From the NCBI RefSeq assembly GCF_041915215.1, contig NZ_JAYSBV010000002.1: 64,000 nucleotides of DNA, one strand, 5' to 3'. This document shows positions 32,815 through 41,021 of this stretch, piece after piece (the stretch's first letter is position 1; each line of letters starts with the position of its first letter). This DNA is from Zoogloea sp021286885. GTDB taxonomy: Bacteria; Pseudomonadota; Gammaproteobacteria; Burkholderiales; Rhodocyclaceae. Under the pieces are notes generated by a model that saw only the letters and a list, made by a program, of their open reading frames with translations, was not told the DNA's origin and did no database searches. The translations under genes were made by a program, and so were the position numbers.

Positions 32815-33785
32815 TCGAGCCTCACTCGGGGATCCGCGAGGGTGTAGGAGATATCGGTCAGGATCAGCCCCAGGATATAGAGCACCGAACCGATGAACAC
32901 CATGGCCCGTACCACCGGAAAATCCTGGGCATTGATGGCATCAATGGTGTAACTCCCCAGGCCGGGAATGCCGAAAAAAGACTCCGAAATCAGACTCCCC
33001 ATAAACAAGGTGGGAATCACCACCACCACCCCCGTGAGAATGGGAATCAGGGCATTACGCAACACATGCCGGAACAAAGCCTCCAGCTCCGACAAGCCCT
33101 TGGCCCGGGCCGTACGCACGTAATCCCGCCCCGCTTCTTCGAGAAACAGGGTGCGATACCAACGGCTGCTGCCACCAATCCCGGAAATCACCCCAATCAC
33201 CACCGGCAGCACCAGAAAGCGCAGACTGTCTTCCGCCTGATAGCCTGAAATGGGCACCAGATGCCAGACTTTTGAAACCAGCCACTGGCCACCGATGATG
33301 TAGAACAGACCCGACACCGACATCATCAGCACACACAGCACCAGCCCTCCCGTATCCAGATAACTTCCCCGAAAAAACACCAGCAACAAGGCAAACGACA
33401 CCGTCACCCACAAGCCCAACACAAAGGTCGGCAAGGCCAGGGCCAGGGAAGGGCCCATGCGCTCCCGGATTTCGGTCACGATGTCGCGCCCGTCGTCAGC
33501 CCGCCCAAAATCCAGGGCGAACATGCGTACCGATTTATCAAAGAAGATGGTTCGGGTCAGCTTTTGGGCCCCTGCGGCATCTGCGTTGTAAAACAGGGGC
33601 TGGTCATACCCCCGCTCCACCTTCCAGCGCTGAATGGCTTCGGGGGTGACGCGCTTGGCGCCCAGCTGCATGCGGGCCATGTCATCGGGCGAATTCACCA
33701 CGAAGAACAGCAAAAAGGTAAACAGGTTCACCCCGATCAGGATCAGGGGGGCATAGAGCAGACGGCGTATCAGATAGGCAAACAT
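32811..33785 (-). CDS. Peptide-type ABC transporter permease, DppB/YejB-like
   Basis: A 324-residue permease with six helices. The N-terminal segment FAYLIRRLLYAPLILIGVNLFTFLLFF is typical of the DppB/OppB/YejB group. The coupling loop reads YVRTARAKGLSELEALFRHVLRNALIPILT. It is the first gene of a two-gene unit; the next gene upstream is divergent, so the ATPase and substrate-binding protein must be encoded elsewhere. Likely substrates are peptides, but opines or nickel complexes cannot be excluded. Confidence 0.9.
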   Translation of the reverse strand: MFAYLIRRLLYAPLILIGVNLFTFLLFFVVNSPDDMARMQLGAKRVTPEAIQRWKVERGYDQPLFYNADAAGAQKLTRTIFFDKSVRMFALDFGRADDGRDIVTEIRERMGPSLALALPTFVLGLWVTVSFALLLVFFRGSYLDTGGLVLCVLMMSVSGLFYIIGGQWLVSKVWHLVPISGYQAEDSLRFLVLPVVIGVISGIGGSSRWYRTLFLEEAGRDYVRTARAKGLSELEALFRHVLRNALIPILTGVVVVIPTLFMGSLISESFFGIPGLGSYTIDAINAQDFPVVRAMVFIGSVLYILGLILTDISYTLADPRVRLE

Positions 33786-33912
33786 AGGCGTCTATCCTAC
33801 TGGCCTGCGGGCCCCGGTGGAATCCCCCCGGGGAAAGCCCCCGCACTCCATGCCACTTCAGCTTGGGCGATTCGCGACGTTAATTGTTCCAACCAGAAGC
33901 TGGGCCCGTACC

Positions 33913-35034
33913 ATGACCGACCTTTCGGCGCTACCCCCCTTTTTTCCTGCTCGCGCCATGCTCTTGCTGCATGGCGCAGAATTCCTGTCGCGGGAAAGGG
34001 ATGTACGCGCCCTGTTCCGCACGACCGCGGAGTTTGCCACCCGCTATCTGGAGGGGCGCTTCGGGCTGCTCTTCTCGGTACGCTTTGTTCAGGCCGAGGC
34101 CTGCTGCGCCCTCATCGGCTGCTGCGTGGCCGATGGCACCGAAACCCACTGGGACGAGGTTACGGTTCCCCAGGGGCTGCTGCCCATGGACCAGCTACTC
34201 CAGGACTGCATGCGCACAGACCAGGGTTACACCCTGGAAAGCCTGGGCCAGGAATGGCGCCTCGCCTTTGCCATTGGCGAGTTCGGCGCCGCCCGCTGGG
34301 TACTGGAAATCCACACCACCCGCAAGCCCAGCCTACGTCGCTGCCAGGCCCTATCGCTCTTTCTGCGCTGCTTTGAAAATCAGCACCGCCAGTGGGAGCA
34401 CACCAATCTGGATACCCTCACCCGGCTGCTCAACCGCAAGACCTTCGATGACGACTTTGATCGCCTGATCCTGGCCGCCGAGGCTGCAGAACAGGCCAAC
34501 CGGGAAGCAGGTGATCGCAGAGACTCCAGCCACCACTTCCCGGCCCACCCCTGCTGGCTGGGGGTGGTCGACATCGATCATTTCAAACGTATCAATGACA
34601 ACTACGGCCACCTGTTTGGCGACGAAGTGCTGCTTCGGGTGGCCGATTTGATGCGCCAGAGCTTTCGCAGCCAGGATAAATTGTTCCGTTTCGGGGGCGA
34701 GGAATTCGTCATCATGTTGCGCAACGTGCCCGAAGACAATGTGTGCGACACCTTCGATCGCTTCCGCCAAGCCGTTGAACACTACGACTTTCCCCAGGTC
34801 GGGCGCGTCACCTGCTCGGTGGGCTACTCCCGCATCGACCCCCAGATCGGCCCCGCCGAACTGCTCGGCCGGGCCGACGAAGCGCTTTACTTCTCCAAGG
34901 ATCACGGCCGAAATCAGGTGAATGGTTTTGACGATCTGGTCATGTCTGGCCTGCTGCAGCTCAAAGCACCCCCCGAAGTGGAAGTCAACGCAGCCGAAAT
35001 GAATCAGGCCGACATCGACGAACTGTTCGGCTGA
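33913..35034 (+). CDS. GGDEF diguanylate cyclase with FliM-like C-terminal peptide
   Basis: A 373-residue soluble protein. Residues 1-165 form a GAF-like sensory region (RALFRTTAEFATRYLEGRFGLLFS). The GGDEF domain follows, with DIDHFKRINDNYGHLFGDE, an intact RSQD product-inhibition site and the catalytic FGGEEF, so it should make c-di-GMP. A charged insert of about 25 residues sits between TRLLNRKTFDDDFDRLI and the first metal strand. The protein ends NQADIDELFG, similar to the SQxEIDALL peptide that FliM uses to bind CheY. Longer starts up to 33817 are open, so the start is uncertain. It is divergent from the ABC permease pair. Confidence 0.85.
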   Translation: MTDLSALPPFFPARAMLLLHGAEFLSRERDVRALFRTTAEFATRYLEGRFGLLFSVRFVQAEACCALIGCCVADGTETHWDEVTVPQGLLPMDQLLQDCMRTDQGYTLESLGQEWRLAFAIGEFGAARWVLEIHTTRKPSLRRCQALSLFLRCFENQHRQWEHTNLDTLTRLLNRKTFDDDFDRLILAAEAAEQANREAGDRRDSSHHFPAHPCWLGVVDIDHFKRINDNYGHLFGDEVLLRVADLMRQSFRSQDKLFRFGGEEFVIMLRNVPEDNVCDTFDRFRQAVEHYDFPQVGRVTCSVGYSRIDPQIGPAELLGRADEALYFSKDHGRNQVNGFDDLVMSGLLQLKAPPEVEVNAAEMNQADIDELFG

Positions 35035-35058
35035 GCTTCGGCTGAACTTCGGCTGAAC
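35026..35058 (+). repeat. Three tandem 11-bp repeats across the diguanylate cyclase stop codon
   Basis: TTCGGCTGAGC (35026) is followed by two copies of TTCGGCTGAAC (35037, 35048). The TGA in the first copy is the stop codon; each copy brings another TGA. Only one base differs between the units. Confidence 0.9.
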
Positions 35059-35196
35059 AAAAACGAGCCCAGGGCAAGCTTTTGTCTCCCTCCGCCCCGT
35101 TTCCCCTCAAATGTGTCAAAATTCAGGGCTTTGCAGCATTTCATGGGCAGACCGGCCCAGACAATGCTCCCGATTTTGTTGACCAAAGAGCCCATC

Positions 35197-36702
35197 ATGT
35201 CTGATCAGACCACTTCCACCCCCCAGGATGAAAACCACCTGATCGCCGAACGCCGTCAGAAGCTCGCCGAATGGCGCGCCAGCGGCAAGGCGTATCCGAA
35301 CGATTTCTCCCGGGAGAACACCGCCGGCAAACTCGATGAATTCTATGGCGAGAAATCCGCCGAAGAACTCGACGCTCTGCCCGTGGAAGTGAAAGTGGCC
35401 GGCCGCATGATGCTGCGCCGCGTGATGGGCAAGGCCAGCTTCGCCACCCTGCAGGATGTGTCTGGCCGCATCCAGGTGTACGTGACCCGCGACGGCGTGG
35501 GCGAAGAAGTCTATGCCGACTTCAAGCGCTGGGACATCGGCGACATCCTTGGCGTGGTGGGCACCCTGTTCCGCACCAAGACCGGCGAACTGTCGATCAA
35601 GTGCACCGAAGTGCGCCTCCTCACCAAGAGCCTGCGCCCCCTGCCCGACAAGTTCCACGGCCTGACCGATACCGAAACCAAGTATCGCCAGCGCTACGTT
35701 GATCTGATGATGAACGAGGACTCCCGCCGCACCTTCGTGGCCCGCAGCCGCCTCGTCCAGTCCATCCGCAACTACATGACCGGGCACCACTTCCTCGAAG
35801 TCGAAACCCCGATGATGCACCCCATCCCCGGCGGCGCCTCGGCCAAGCCCTTCACCACCCACCACAACGCCCTCGACATGGAACTCTTCCTGCGCATCGC
35901 GCCGGAGCTGTACCTGAAGCGGCTGGTGGTCGGCGGCTTTGAAAAGGTCTTCGAGATCAACCGCAACTTCCGCAACGAAGGCCTCTCCCCGCGCCACAAC
36001 CCCGAATTCACCATGATGGAGTTCTACGAGGCCTACGCGGACTACCGCAGCCTGATGGACTTCACCGAAGGCCTGCTGCGCCACGCCGCTCGGGAAGCCC
36101 TGGGCACCGAAGTATTCCAGTACCAGGGCCGCGAGCTCGACCTGTCCAAGCCCTTCCACCGCCTCACCATCGTCCAGGCCATCCGCAAGTACCATCCGGG
36201 CTTCACCGAAGAGCAACTGCGCGACGCCGAGTGGATCAAAGCCAAGATCAAGGCCTTTGGCGAGAGCGTCAAGCCGGGCGGCCTGGGCAGCCTGCAGCTC
36301 CAGCTGTTTGAAGCCTGCACCGAAGCCGACCTGTGGGAACCCACCTTCATCATCGACTACCCGGTGGAAGTGAGCCCCCTGGCCCGCGCCTCCGACAGCG
36401 ACCCGGAAATCACCGAGCGCTTCGAGCTGTTCATCGTGGGCCGTGAAATCGCCAACGGCTTCTCCGAGCTGAACGACCCCGAAGATCAAGCCGCCCGCTT
36501 CCACGCCCAAGTGGCCGCCAAGGATGCCGGCGACGAAGAAGCCATGTTCTTTGACGCCGACTACATCCGCGCCCTTGAATACGGCCTGCCCCCGACCGGT
36601 GGCTGCGGTATCGGCATCGACCGGCTGGTGATGCTGCTCACCGACAGCCCCGCGATCCGCGACGTGATCCTGTTCCCGCAGATGCGCCGCGTGACCGAGT
36701 AA
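35197..36702 (+). CDS. lysS: Lysyl-tRNA synthetase, class II
   Basis: Charges tRNA-Lys. The 501-residue enzyme has the N-terminal OB-fold anticodon-binding domain (VEVKVAGRMMLRRVMGKASFATLQD) and the class II catalytic domain. Motif 1 lies near FLEVETPMMHPIPGGASAKP, motif 2 is FEINRNFRNEGLSPRHNPEFTMME and motif 3 is GGCGIGIDRLVMLLTD. The start at 35197 (MSDQTTSTPQDEN) matches the family length; an upstream open extension contains no family residues. No prfB precedes it, unlike in enterobacteria. Confidence 0.97.
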   Translation: MSDQTTSTPQDENHLIAERRQKLAEWRASGKAYPNDFSRENTAGKLDEFYGEKSAEELDALPVEVKVAGRMMLRRVMGKASFATLQDVSGRIQVYVTRDGVGEEVYADFKRWDIGDILGVVGTLFRTKTGELSIKCTEVRLLTKSLRPLPDKFHGLTDTETKYRQRYVDLMMNEDSRRTFVARSRLVQSIRNYMTGHHFLEVETPMMHPIPGGASAKPFTTHHNALDMELFLRIAPELYLKRLVVGGFEKVFEINRNFRNEGLSPRHNPEFTMMEFYEAYADYRSLMDFTEGLLRHAAREALGTEVFQYQGRELDLSKPFHRLTIVQAIRKYHPGFTEEQLRDAEWIKAKIKAFGESVKPGGLGSLQLQLFEACTEADLWEPTFIIDYPVEVSPLARASDSDPEITERFELFIVGREIANGFSELNDPEDQAARFHAQVAAKDAGDEEAMFFDADYIRALEYGLPPTGGCGIGIDRLVMLLTDSPAIRDVILFPQMRRVTE

Positions 36703-37017
36703 GAAATATCACTGGGCCGCGCCAGCCCTACGCACACATTAGCGCTCACCCGTGGAGCCTGCCTGTCCCAGCGGCGGGCAGGCTCCACGTCCGTATGGGC
36801 GCCCTTTTTCAGGCCCACGGCGCAGAACACACCACACACGCCCAAAACATTCGCGCAATTCATCCCGTCATTGCGCGGGGATCTGCTAGCATAGTAAGAC
36901 TTGGTTTTTCCGCTCCCATCGGGATTGCACCTTCCAAGTCTGCAGCACAGTTGTTCAACCGCAAGTCCAGGCGCCTTTGCCATCCATTCCCCGCACAGCG
37001 CCCCGAATTCACGATCC
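36703..37017. promoter_or_regulatory. Intergenic region between lysS and the H-NS-like gene
   Basis: 315 bases without a convincing gene. CGTGGAGCCTGCC and GGCAGGCTCCACG (36751-36789) form a 13-bp stem that probably ends lysS, although no T run follows. A 7-bp palindrome GCGCAAT-N10-ATTGCGC at 36853-36876 stands about 140 bases before the H-NS-like gene and could be an operator. A hexamer pair resembling a sigma-70 promoter near 36871-36897 is too irregular to call. Confidence 0.5.
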
Positions 37018-37422
37018 ATGACCCCACTGAAGTCCTATTCGCTTCCCGAACTCGAAGAGCTGGCCCTGCGCATCCAGGCCGAGATCATCAAGCGCGAAGA
37101 GGAAGAAGCAGAAAAGATTCGCCAAGCCCTGGCCGAAGCTGAAGCCGCTGCCGAGCGCGCCCGTCAGGAAGCCATTGCTGCAGCTGCTGCTGAAGCAGCC
37201 CGCCTCGCCGCCGAAAAAGAAGCTGCCGCACAAAAGGCCGCCGCTGCCCAGCCCGTCCGCTACATGCATCCATCCAACCGAGCGCTCACTTGGTCTGGCG
37301 TGGGGCCGCGCCCCGAATGGATCAGCGCCTGGCTGGCCACTGGCGGCACCTTGTATGCCCTTGAAGTGGCTGCAGAAAAGCTCGCGCCACGCCCCATCCC
37401 CGAAAGCCTGCGACCCCGCTGA
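37018..37422 (+). CDS. H-NS-family nucleoid protein
   Basis: A 134-residue DNA-binding protein. The N-terminal half is a charged helix (LEELALRIQAEIIKREEEEAEKIR) followed by an Ala/Glu-rich coiled coil suited to oligomerisation. The C-terminal domain has the H-NS core in a variant form, NRALTWSGVGPRPEWISAWLA, in which the usual TWxGxGRxPxW loop reads TWSGVGPRPEW. Such proteins silence AT-rich, horizontally acquired DNA. The start ATG at 37018 is the first that gives a family-like N-terminus. Confidence 0.85.
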   Translation: MTPLKSYSLPELEELALRIQAEIIKREEEEAEKIRQALAEAEAAAERARQEAIAAAAAEAARLAAEKEAAAQKAAAAQPVRYMHPSNRALTWSGVGPRPEWISAWLATGGTLYALEVAAEKLAPRPIPESLRPR

Positions 37423-37472
37423 TGCCACACCCCGCCGGGCACTGGCGCCCGGCGAGTATCTTCACTCAGCCC

Positions 37473-37970
37473 TCAGCGATTACCTTGGCCCATGCCGTCG
37501 CGCAGGGCCTCATAGCGCTGCTCCAGCTCGCGCCGTAGCTCGCGCCGGGCTACCGCCGCCGTATGGCGGCGTTTTTCATCGGGCGTGAAAGGGCGCAGGG
37601 GTGGCACCGGCACGGTCTTGCCTTCATCATTCACCGCCACCATCGTGAAGAAACAGCTATTGGCGTGGCGCACCACCTGGGTGCGAATGTCTTCAGCCAG
37701 CACCTTCACGCCCACTTCCATGGATGAAGTGCCGGTGTAATTCACCGAAGCCAGAAAGGTGACCAGCTCGCCCACATGAATGGGCTGGCGGAACATCACC
37801 TGATCCACCGAAAGCGTCACCACATAGCGCGCCGCATACCGGCTCGCGCAGGCATAGGCCACCTGATCCAGCAGCTTGAGGATCGCACCACCGTGCACAT
37901 TCCCCGAAAAATTGGCCATGTCGGGGGTCATCAGCACCGTCATGGTGAGTTGATGGGCGGGAAGATTCAT
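37473..37970 (-). CDS. Acyl-CoA thioesterase, hot-dog fold (YciA/BFIT type)
   Basis: Hydrolyses acyl-CoA esters. The 165-residue protein has the hot-dog core MTVLMTPDMANFSGNVHGGAILKLLDQVAYACASRYA with the conserved HGG and catalytic Asp region, followed by the strand VVTLSVDQVMFRQPIHVGELVTFLASVNYTGTSSMEV. The start at 37970 (MNLPAHQL) is chosen; the open frame upstream has no family match. The C-terminal tail (RRELRRELEQRYEALRDG) is charged and helical. Chain-length preference is not visible. Confidence 0.9.
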   Translation of the reverse strand: MNLPAHQLTMTVLMTPDMANFSGNVHGGAILKLLDQVAYACASRYAARYVVTLSVDQVMFRQPIHVGELVTFLASVNYTGTSSMEVGVKVLAEDIRTQVVRHANSCFFTMVAVNDEGKTVPVPPLRPFTPDEKRRHTAAVARRELRRELEQRYEALRDGMGQGNR

Positions 37971-38165
37971 TTTCTTATACTCCAGGCAGCCACCTGCGAG
38001 GGCGCTGCACGACAGGATTGCACGGACACCGACCCACCACGGGCCAGTGACACCATCAAGCATTATGCATACCAGGTCGAGGAAGGAGTTCCACCCGGCA
38101 GCCCCACGCAGCATGCGAGGCCAAGATGACACCGGGACAGGATAAACAAAGGACGCGCAACAAAC

Positions 38166-38199
38166 AAAAAGGCCCGGAGCAATGCCCCAGGCCTTTTTG
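38166..38199 (-). terminator. Terminator of the tRNA-Tyr gene
   Basis: AAAAAGGCC and GGCCTTTTT (with CGG/CCC extensions inside) form a stem just beyond the tRNA 3' end. On the minus strand it ends in TTTTT. Confidence 0.75.
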
Positions 38200-38208
38200 A
38201 AGAATTCG

Positions 38209-38293
38209 TGGTGGAGGGAGAAGGATTCGAACCTTCGAAGGCTGTGCCGTCAGATTTACAGTCTGATCCCTTTGACCGCTCGGGAATCCCTCC
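38209..38293 (-). tRNA. tRNA-Tyr (anticodon GTA)
   Basis: Read on the minus strand, the 85-base gene starts GGAGGGATTCCCGAGCGG. The anticodon stem-loop contains CAGACTGTAAATCTG, giving anticodon GTA. It has a long variable arm as expected for tRNA-Tyr (class II), a T arm with GGTTCGAATCC and an encoded CCA. A promoter of form CTGGAC-N17-TATAAT stands at 38338-38366. Confidence 0.96.
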
Positions 38294-38337
38294 ACTGTCT
38301 TGCAAGGCAGCTAAAGCCGCTGCCTGAAGAGGTGTTA

Positions 38338-38366
38338 ATTATAGCGCAGTTACCGGTTTAGTCCAG
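38338..38366 (-). promoter_or_regulatory. Promoter of the tRNA-Tyr gene
   Basis: On the minus strand a perfect -10 box TATAAT (38343-38338) is preceded at 17 bases by CTGGAC (38366-38361). The leader to the tRNA 5' end is about 38 bases. Confidence 0.6.
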
Positions 38367-38430
38367 AAATTTTTAACCGCTCCGCGTCGAAACGCGCAAA
38401 ATTCCGGGTTTAAGCTTGCCCCATCGCCCC

Positions 38431-39288
38431 ATGTTCCGGTTTTCCATGCCCGCCTCAGCCCCGAGGCTGACTGCTTTTCTCATGCCCGCCCTGCTGGCCA
38501 TGACCCCCGCAGCCCAGGCCCAGACGGCCCGCCCGGTGCCCGGCGGCATTGCCGACATTCTGCTGCCGGCCAGCAGCACCCGACCCGAGGCCCGGCTGGG
38601 AGACAAGCCGGTGCTGGTGCGGCAGGAACCCGACGGCTGGCATGCCTGGGTGGGGATTCCACTGGATACGCCTCCCGGGCGGCTGGAGCTCCAGCTCGGC
38701 AAGGGGCCGGAGGCCCGCATCCTGCCCTTCGAGGTCCAGCCCCACAGCTACCCGGTACAGCGCCTGAGCATCAAAAACCCCCGCCTCGTCACCCCCAACC
38801 CGGAAGACGAGTTGCGCATCCTGGCCGATGGGGCTGTTCTGCGGGAGGCCCGGGAAACCTTCGACCCCCGCCGGGAAGCCCGCCTGCCCCTGGCCTTGCC
38901 CGCCCAGGGGCGGCTGTCGAGCCGCTTCGGGCTGCAGCGCTTCTTTAATGGCCAGCCCCGGGCGCCCCATAGCGGGCTGGACGTGGCGGTGCCCAGCGGC
39001 ACGCCGGTACGCGCCCCAGCCGATGGGGTGGTGAACCAGGTGGGCGACTATTACTTCAACGGACTCACGGTGTTTGTAGACCACGGCCAGGGGCTGGTGA
39101 GCATGGTGTGCCACCTCTCACGCAGCCGGGTACGACCCGGAGATACGGTGCGCCAGGGGGATGTGCTGGGGGATTCGGGCCAGAGCGGGCGGGCCACCGG
39201 CCCGCACCTGCACTGGAGCATGTACCTCAACGGTACGGCGGTGGACCCGCAGCTCCTGCTCAGCTCCGGCCCTGGGCCAGCGCGTTGA
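38431..39288 (+). CDS. M23 family (LytM-type) peptidoglycan endopeptidase
   Basis: A 285-residue secreted protein. It has a signal peptide (RLTAFLMPALLAMTPAAQAQ), an N-terminal beta-rich domain and a C-terminal lysostaphin-like domain. The zinc motif HSGLDVAVPSGTPVRAPADG and the second site GPHLHWSMYLNG are both complete, so it is predicted to be catalytically active, not an EnvC-like activator. The ATG at 38431 is preferred to a TTG 15 bases upstream. It is divergent from tRNA-Tyr and overlaps the end of tcdA by 29 bases tail to tail. Confidence 0.9.
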   Translation: MFRFSMPASAPRLTAFLMPALLAMTPAAQAQTARPVPGGIADILLPASSTRPEARLGDKPVLVRQEPDGWHAWVGIPLDTPPGRLELQLGKGPEARILPFEVQPHSYPVQRLSIKNPRLVTPNPEDELRILADGAVLREARETFDPRREARLPLALPAQGRLSSRFGLQRFFNGQPRAPHSGLDVAVPSGTPVRAPADGVVNQVGDYYFNGLTVFVDHGQGLVSMVCHLSRSRVRPGDTVRQGDVLGDSGQSGRATGPHLHWSMYLNGTAVDPQLLLSSGPGPAR

Positions 39289-40045
39289 GGGCCCGGGCGG
39301 CGGCGAACATGCCCACCGTGGCGGTCACGGTGACCACCGAGCCGAAGCCCGCACAATTGAGCCCCGCCGGGCCGCTGGGCACGGCGCAACTGGTATCCGG
39401 CGCCGGATAGCGCAGGGGCTCGGTGGAATACACCGCCTCCACCCCGAACTTGCGCTTGGGGTCGCGGGTGAAACCATGGGCCTTGCGCAACTGGCCCCGC
39501 ACCTTGGAGAGGAGCGGATCCTGGATGGTGCGCGACAAATCATCCACCAGAATGCGGGTCGGGTCGATCTGCCCCCCCGCCGCACCGCAGGTCACAATCG
39601 GCAACTTGCGCTCGGCACAAAAGGCGATCATCACCACCTTGACCCGCACCGCATCAATGGCGTCGATCACGTAATCAAACCCCTGGTCGAGGAGTTGGGC
39701 AGCGTTGTCCACCGTCACAAAATCATCCACCAGATCCACCCGGCACAGGGGGTTGTAGCTAGCGATGCGGGCCTGCATGGCCTCCACCTTGGCCTGCCCG
39801 AGGGTGGCCTCGGTGGCGTGGATCTGGCGGTTCAGATTGGATTCGGCCACATGATCCAGGTCGATCAGGGTCAGCCGCCCCAGGCCACTGCGGGCCAGGG
39901 CCTCTGCCGCCCAGGAGCCAACCCCACCAATCCCGACCACCGCCACATGGGCGGCAGCCAGACGCCCACGCCCGTCTTCGCCGTAGAGCCGGCCTATCCC
40001 GCCAAAGCGTCGGGCGTCCACGTCAACCACTGCACCACCACTCAT
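39260..40045 (-). CDS. tcdA: tRNA threonylcarbamoyladenosine dehydratase
   Basis: E1-like ATP-dependent enzyme that cyclises t6A37 to ct6A in ANN-decoding tRNAs. The 261-residue protein has the ATP loop VAVVGIGGVGSWAAEALARSG, the segment LIDLDHVAESNLNRQIHA with the adenylation Arg/Asn, and a zinc-independent C-terminus typical of CsdL/TcdA. Its start overlaps the MBL hydrolase stop by four bases. The genes LysR, MBL hydrolase and tcdA form one minus-strand run, although a functional link is not apparent. Confidence 0.93.
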   Translation of the reverse strand: MSGGAVVDVDARRFGGIGRLYGEDGRGRLAAAHVAVVGIGGVGSWAAEALARSGLGRLTLIDLDHVAESNLNRQIHATEATLGQAKVEAMQARIASYNPLCRVDLVDDFVTVDNAAQLLDQGFDYVIDAIDAVRVKVVMIAFCAERKLPIVTCGAAGGQIDPTRILVDDLSRTIQDPLLSKVRGQLRKAHGFTRDPKRKFGVEAVYSTEPLRYPAPDTSCAVPSGPAGLNCAGFGSVVTVTATVGMFAAARALNALAQGRS

Positions 40046-41019
40046 TTGCTACGGGCCCCCAGCCAGAAATCCAGCCCCTGGGCATTCAGCTCCACATCCA
40101 GCCCGAGGATCTGGCGCCAGCGGGCCTCATCCACCGTCCAGCCCTGGCGCTGGGCTTCTTCGGCCACCAGGGCCCAGATATCGGCCTCAATGGCGTCCTT
40201 GCGCCCGTCGGTGAGGGCCTCATGGCGCTCGGCAATGGCCACATGGGCATCGATCAGGCGATGCAGATCCGCCGCCAGCCGGGGCACGTCCTGCACCTCG
40301 GCGTAGTGGGTGAGATACATGGCGCGGGGCTGCTCGGCCTCCATCCGCGCCACCGAGGCGTGCATGGCCAGGGGGTCGAACTGGACGGGCGAAGTGGTCG
40401 GAAAAATGCTCGGCCGCCCGGCCACGTCCAGGGTGCGGTAAGACAGCCCGCAGGTGTCGCCGGTAAAGAAGCTGCGGCTGCCGGTATCCAGGTAGCAGAC
40501 GTGGTGCAGCGCGTGGCCCGGCGTGTCGAACACCCGGAACACCCGGCCAGCCAGCGCAAACTCCAGCCCGTCGGTGGCTTCGATGATGCGCCCGGCGGGC
40601 ACCGGAATCAGGGTGCCATACAGCGCCCGGGCCCGCGCCTCGCCATACACCCCACACACGCCGGCAAACAGCTTGGCCGGATCAATCATGTGGCGTGCGC
40701 CCCGGGGATGCACCACCAGCCGGGCATTCGGAAACGCCTGCATGAAGGCCCCCGCCCCACCCGCGTGATCCAGGTGAATATGGGTGAGCAGCACATAATC
40801 CACCGCCTCCGCTCCCAGCCCCAGCGCTGCCAGGGCGGCCTGCACCGGCGCCAGGCTCTCGTTGTTGCCCGTATCCACAATCGCCACCCGGCCCGCTTCC
40901 ACCACCAGATGAATGGCGGCCACATCCTCGCCGGTATAGAGGGAATCCACCGCATGGATCCCGTACTCGAACGCCCTGAGCCCGTGCATCAGCTGCTCCG
41001 TGTGATCAAAAGGAAGCAA
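40042..41019 (-). CDS. Metallo-beta-lactamase fold hydrolase
   Basis: A 325-residue soluble MBL-fold protein. The metal motif HIHLDHAGG is intact, with the further His in LVVHPRGARHMIDP, the Asp in FDTPGHALHHVCYLD, and the final His in YLTHYAE. This gives a binuclear zinc site. The substrate cannot be inferred; relatives include lactonases, thiolesterases and RNA or phosphonate hydrolases. It starts two bases after the LysR stop, so the regulator and hydrolase are one transcript. Confidence 0.85.
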   Translation of the reverse strand: MLPFDHTEQLMHGLRAFEYGIHAVDSLYTGEDVAAIHLVVEAGRVAIVDTGNNESLAPVQAALAALGLGAEAVDYVLLTHIHLDHAGGAGAFMQAFPNARLVVHPRGARHMIDPAKLFAGVCGVYGEARARALYGTLIPVPAGRIIEATDGLEFALAGRVFRVFDTPGHALHHVCYLDTGSRSFFTGDTCGLSYRTLDVAGRPSIFPTTSPVQFDPLAMHASVARMEAEQPRAMYLTHYAEVQDVPRLAADLHRLIDAHVAIAERHEALTDGRKDAIEADIWALVAEEAQRQGWTVDEARWRQILGLDVELNAQGLDFWLGARSK

Positions 41020-41021
41020 TT

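Noticed and set aside
38209..38293. tRNA-Tyr as an integration site
   Set aside because: No integrase gene and no duplicated tRNA 3' end was noticed in the window.
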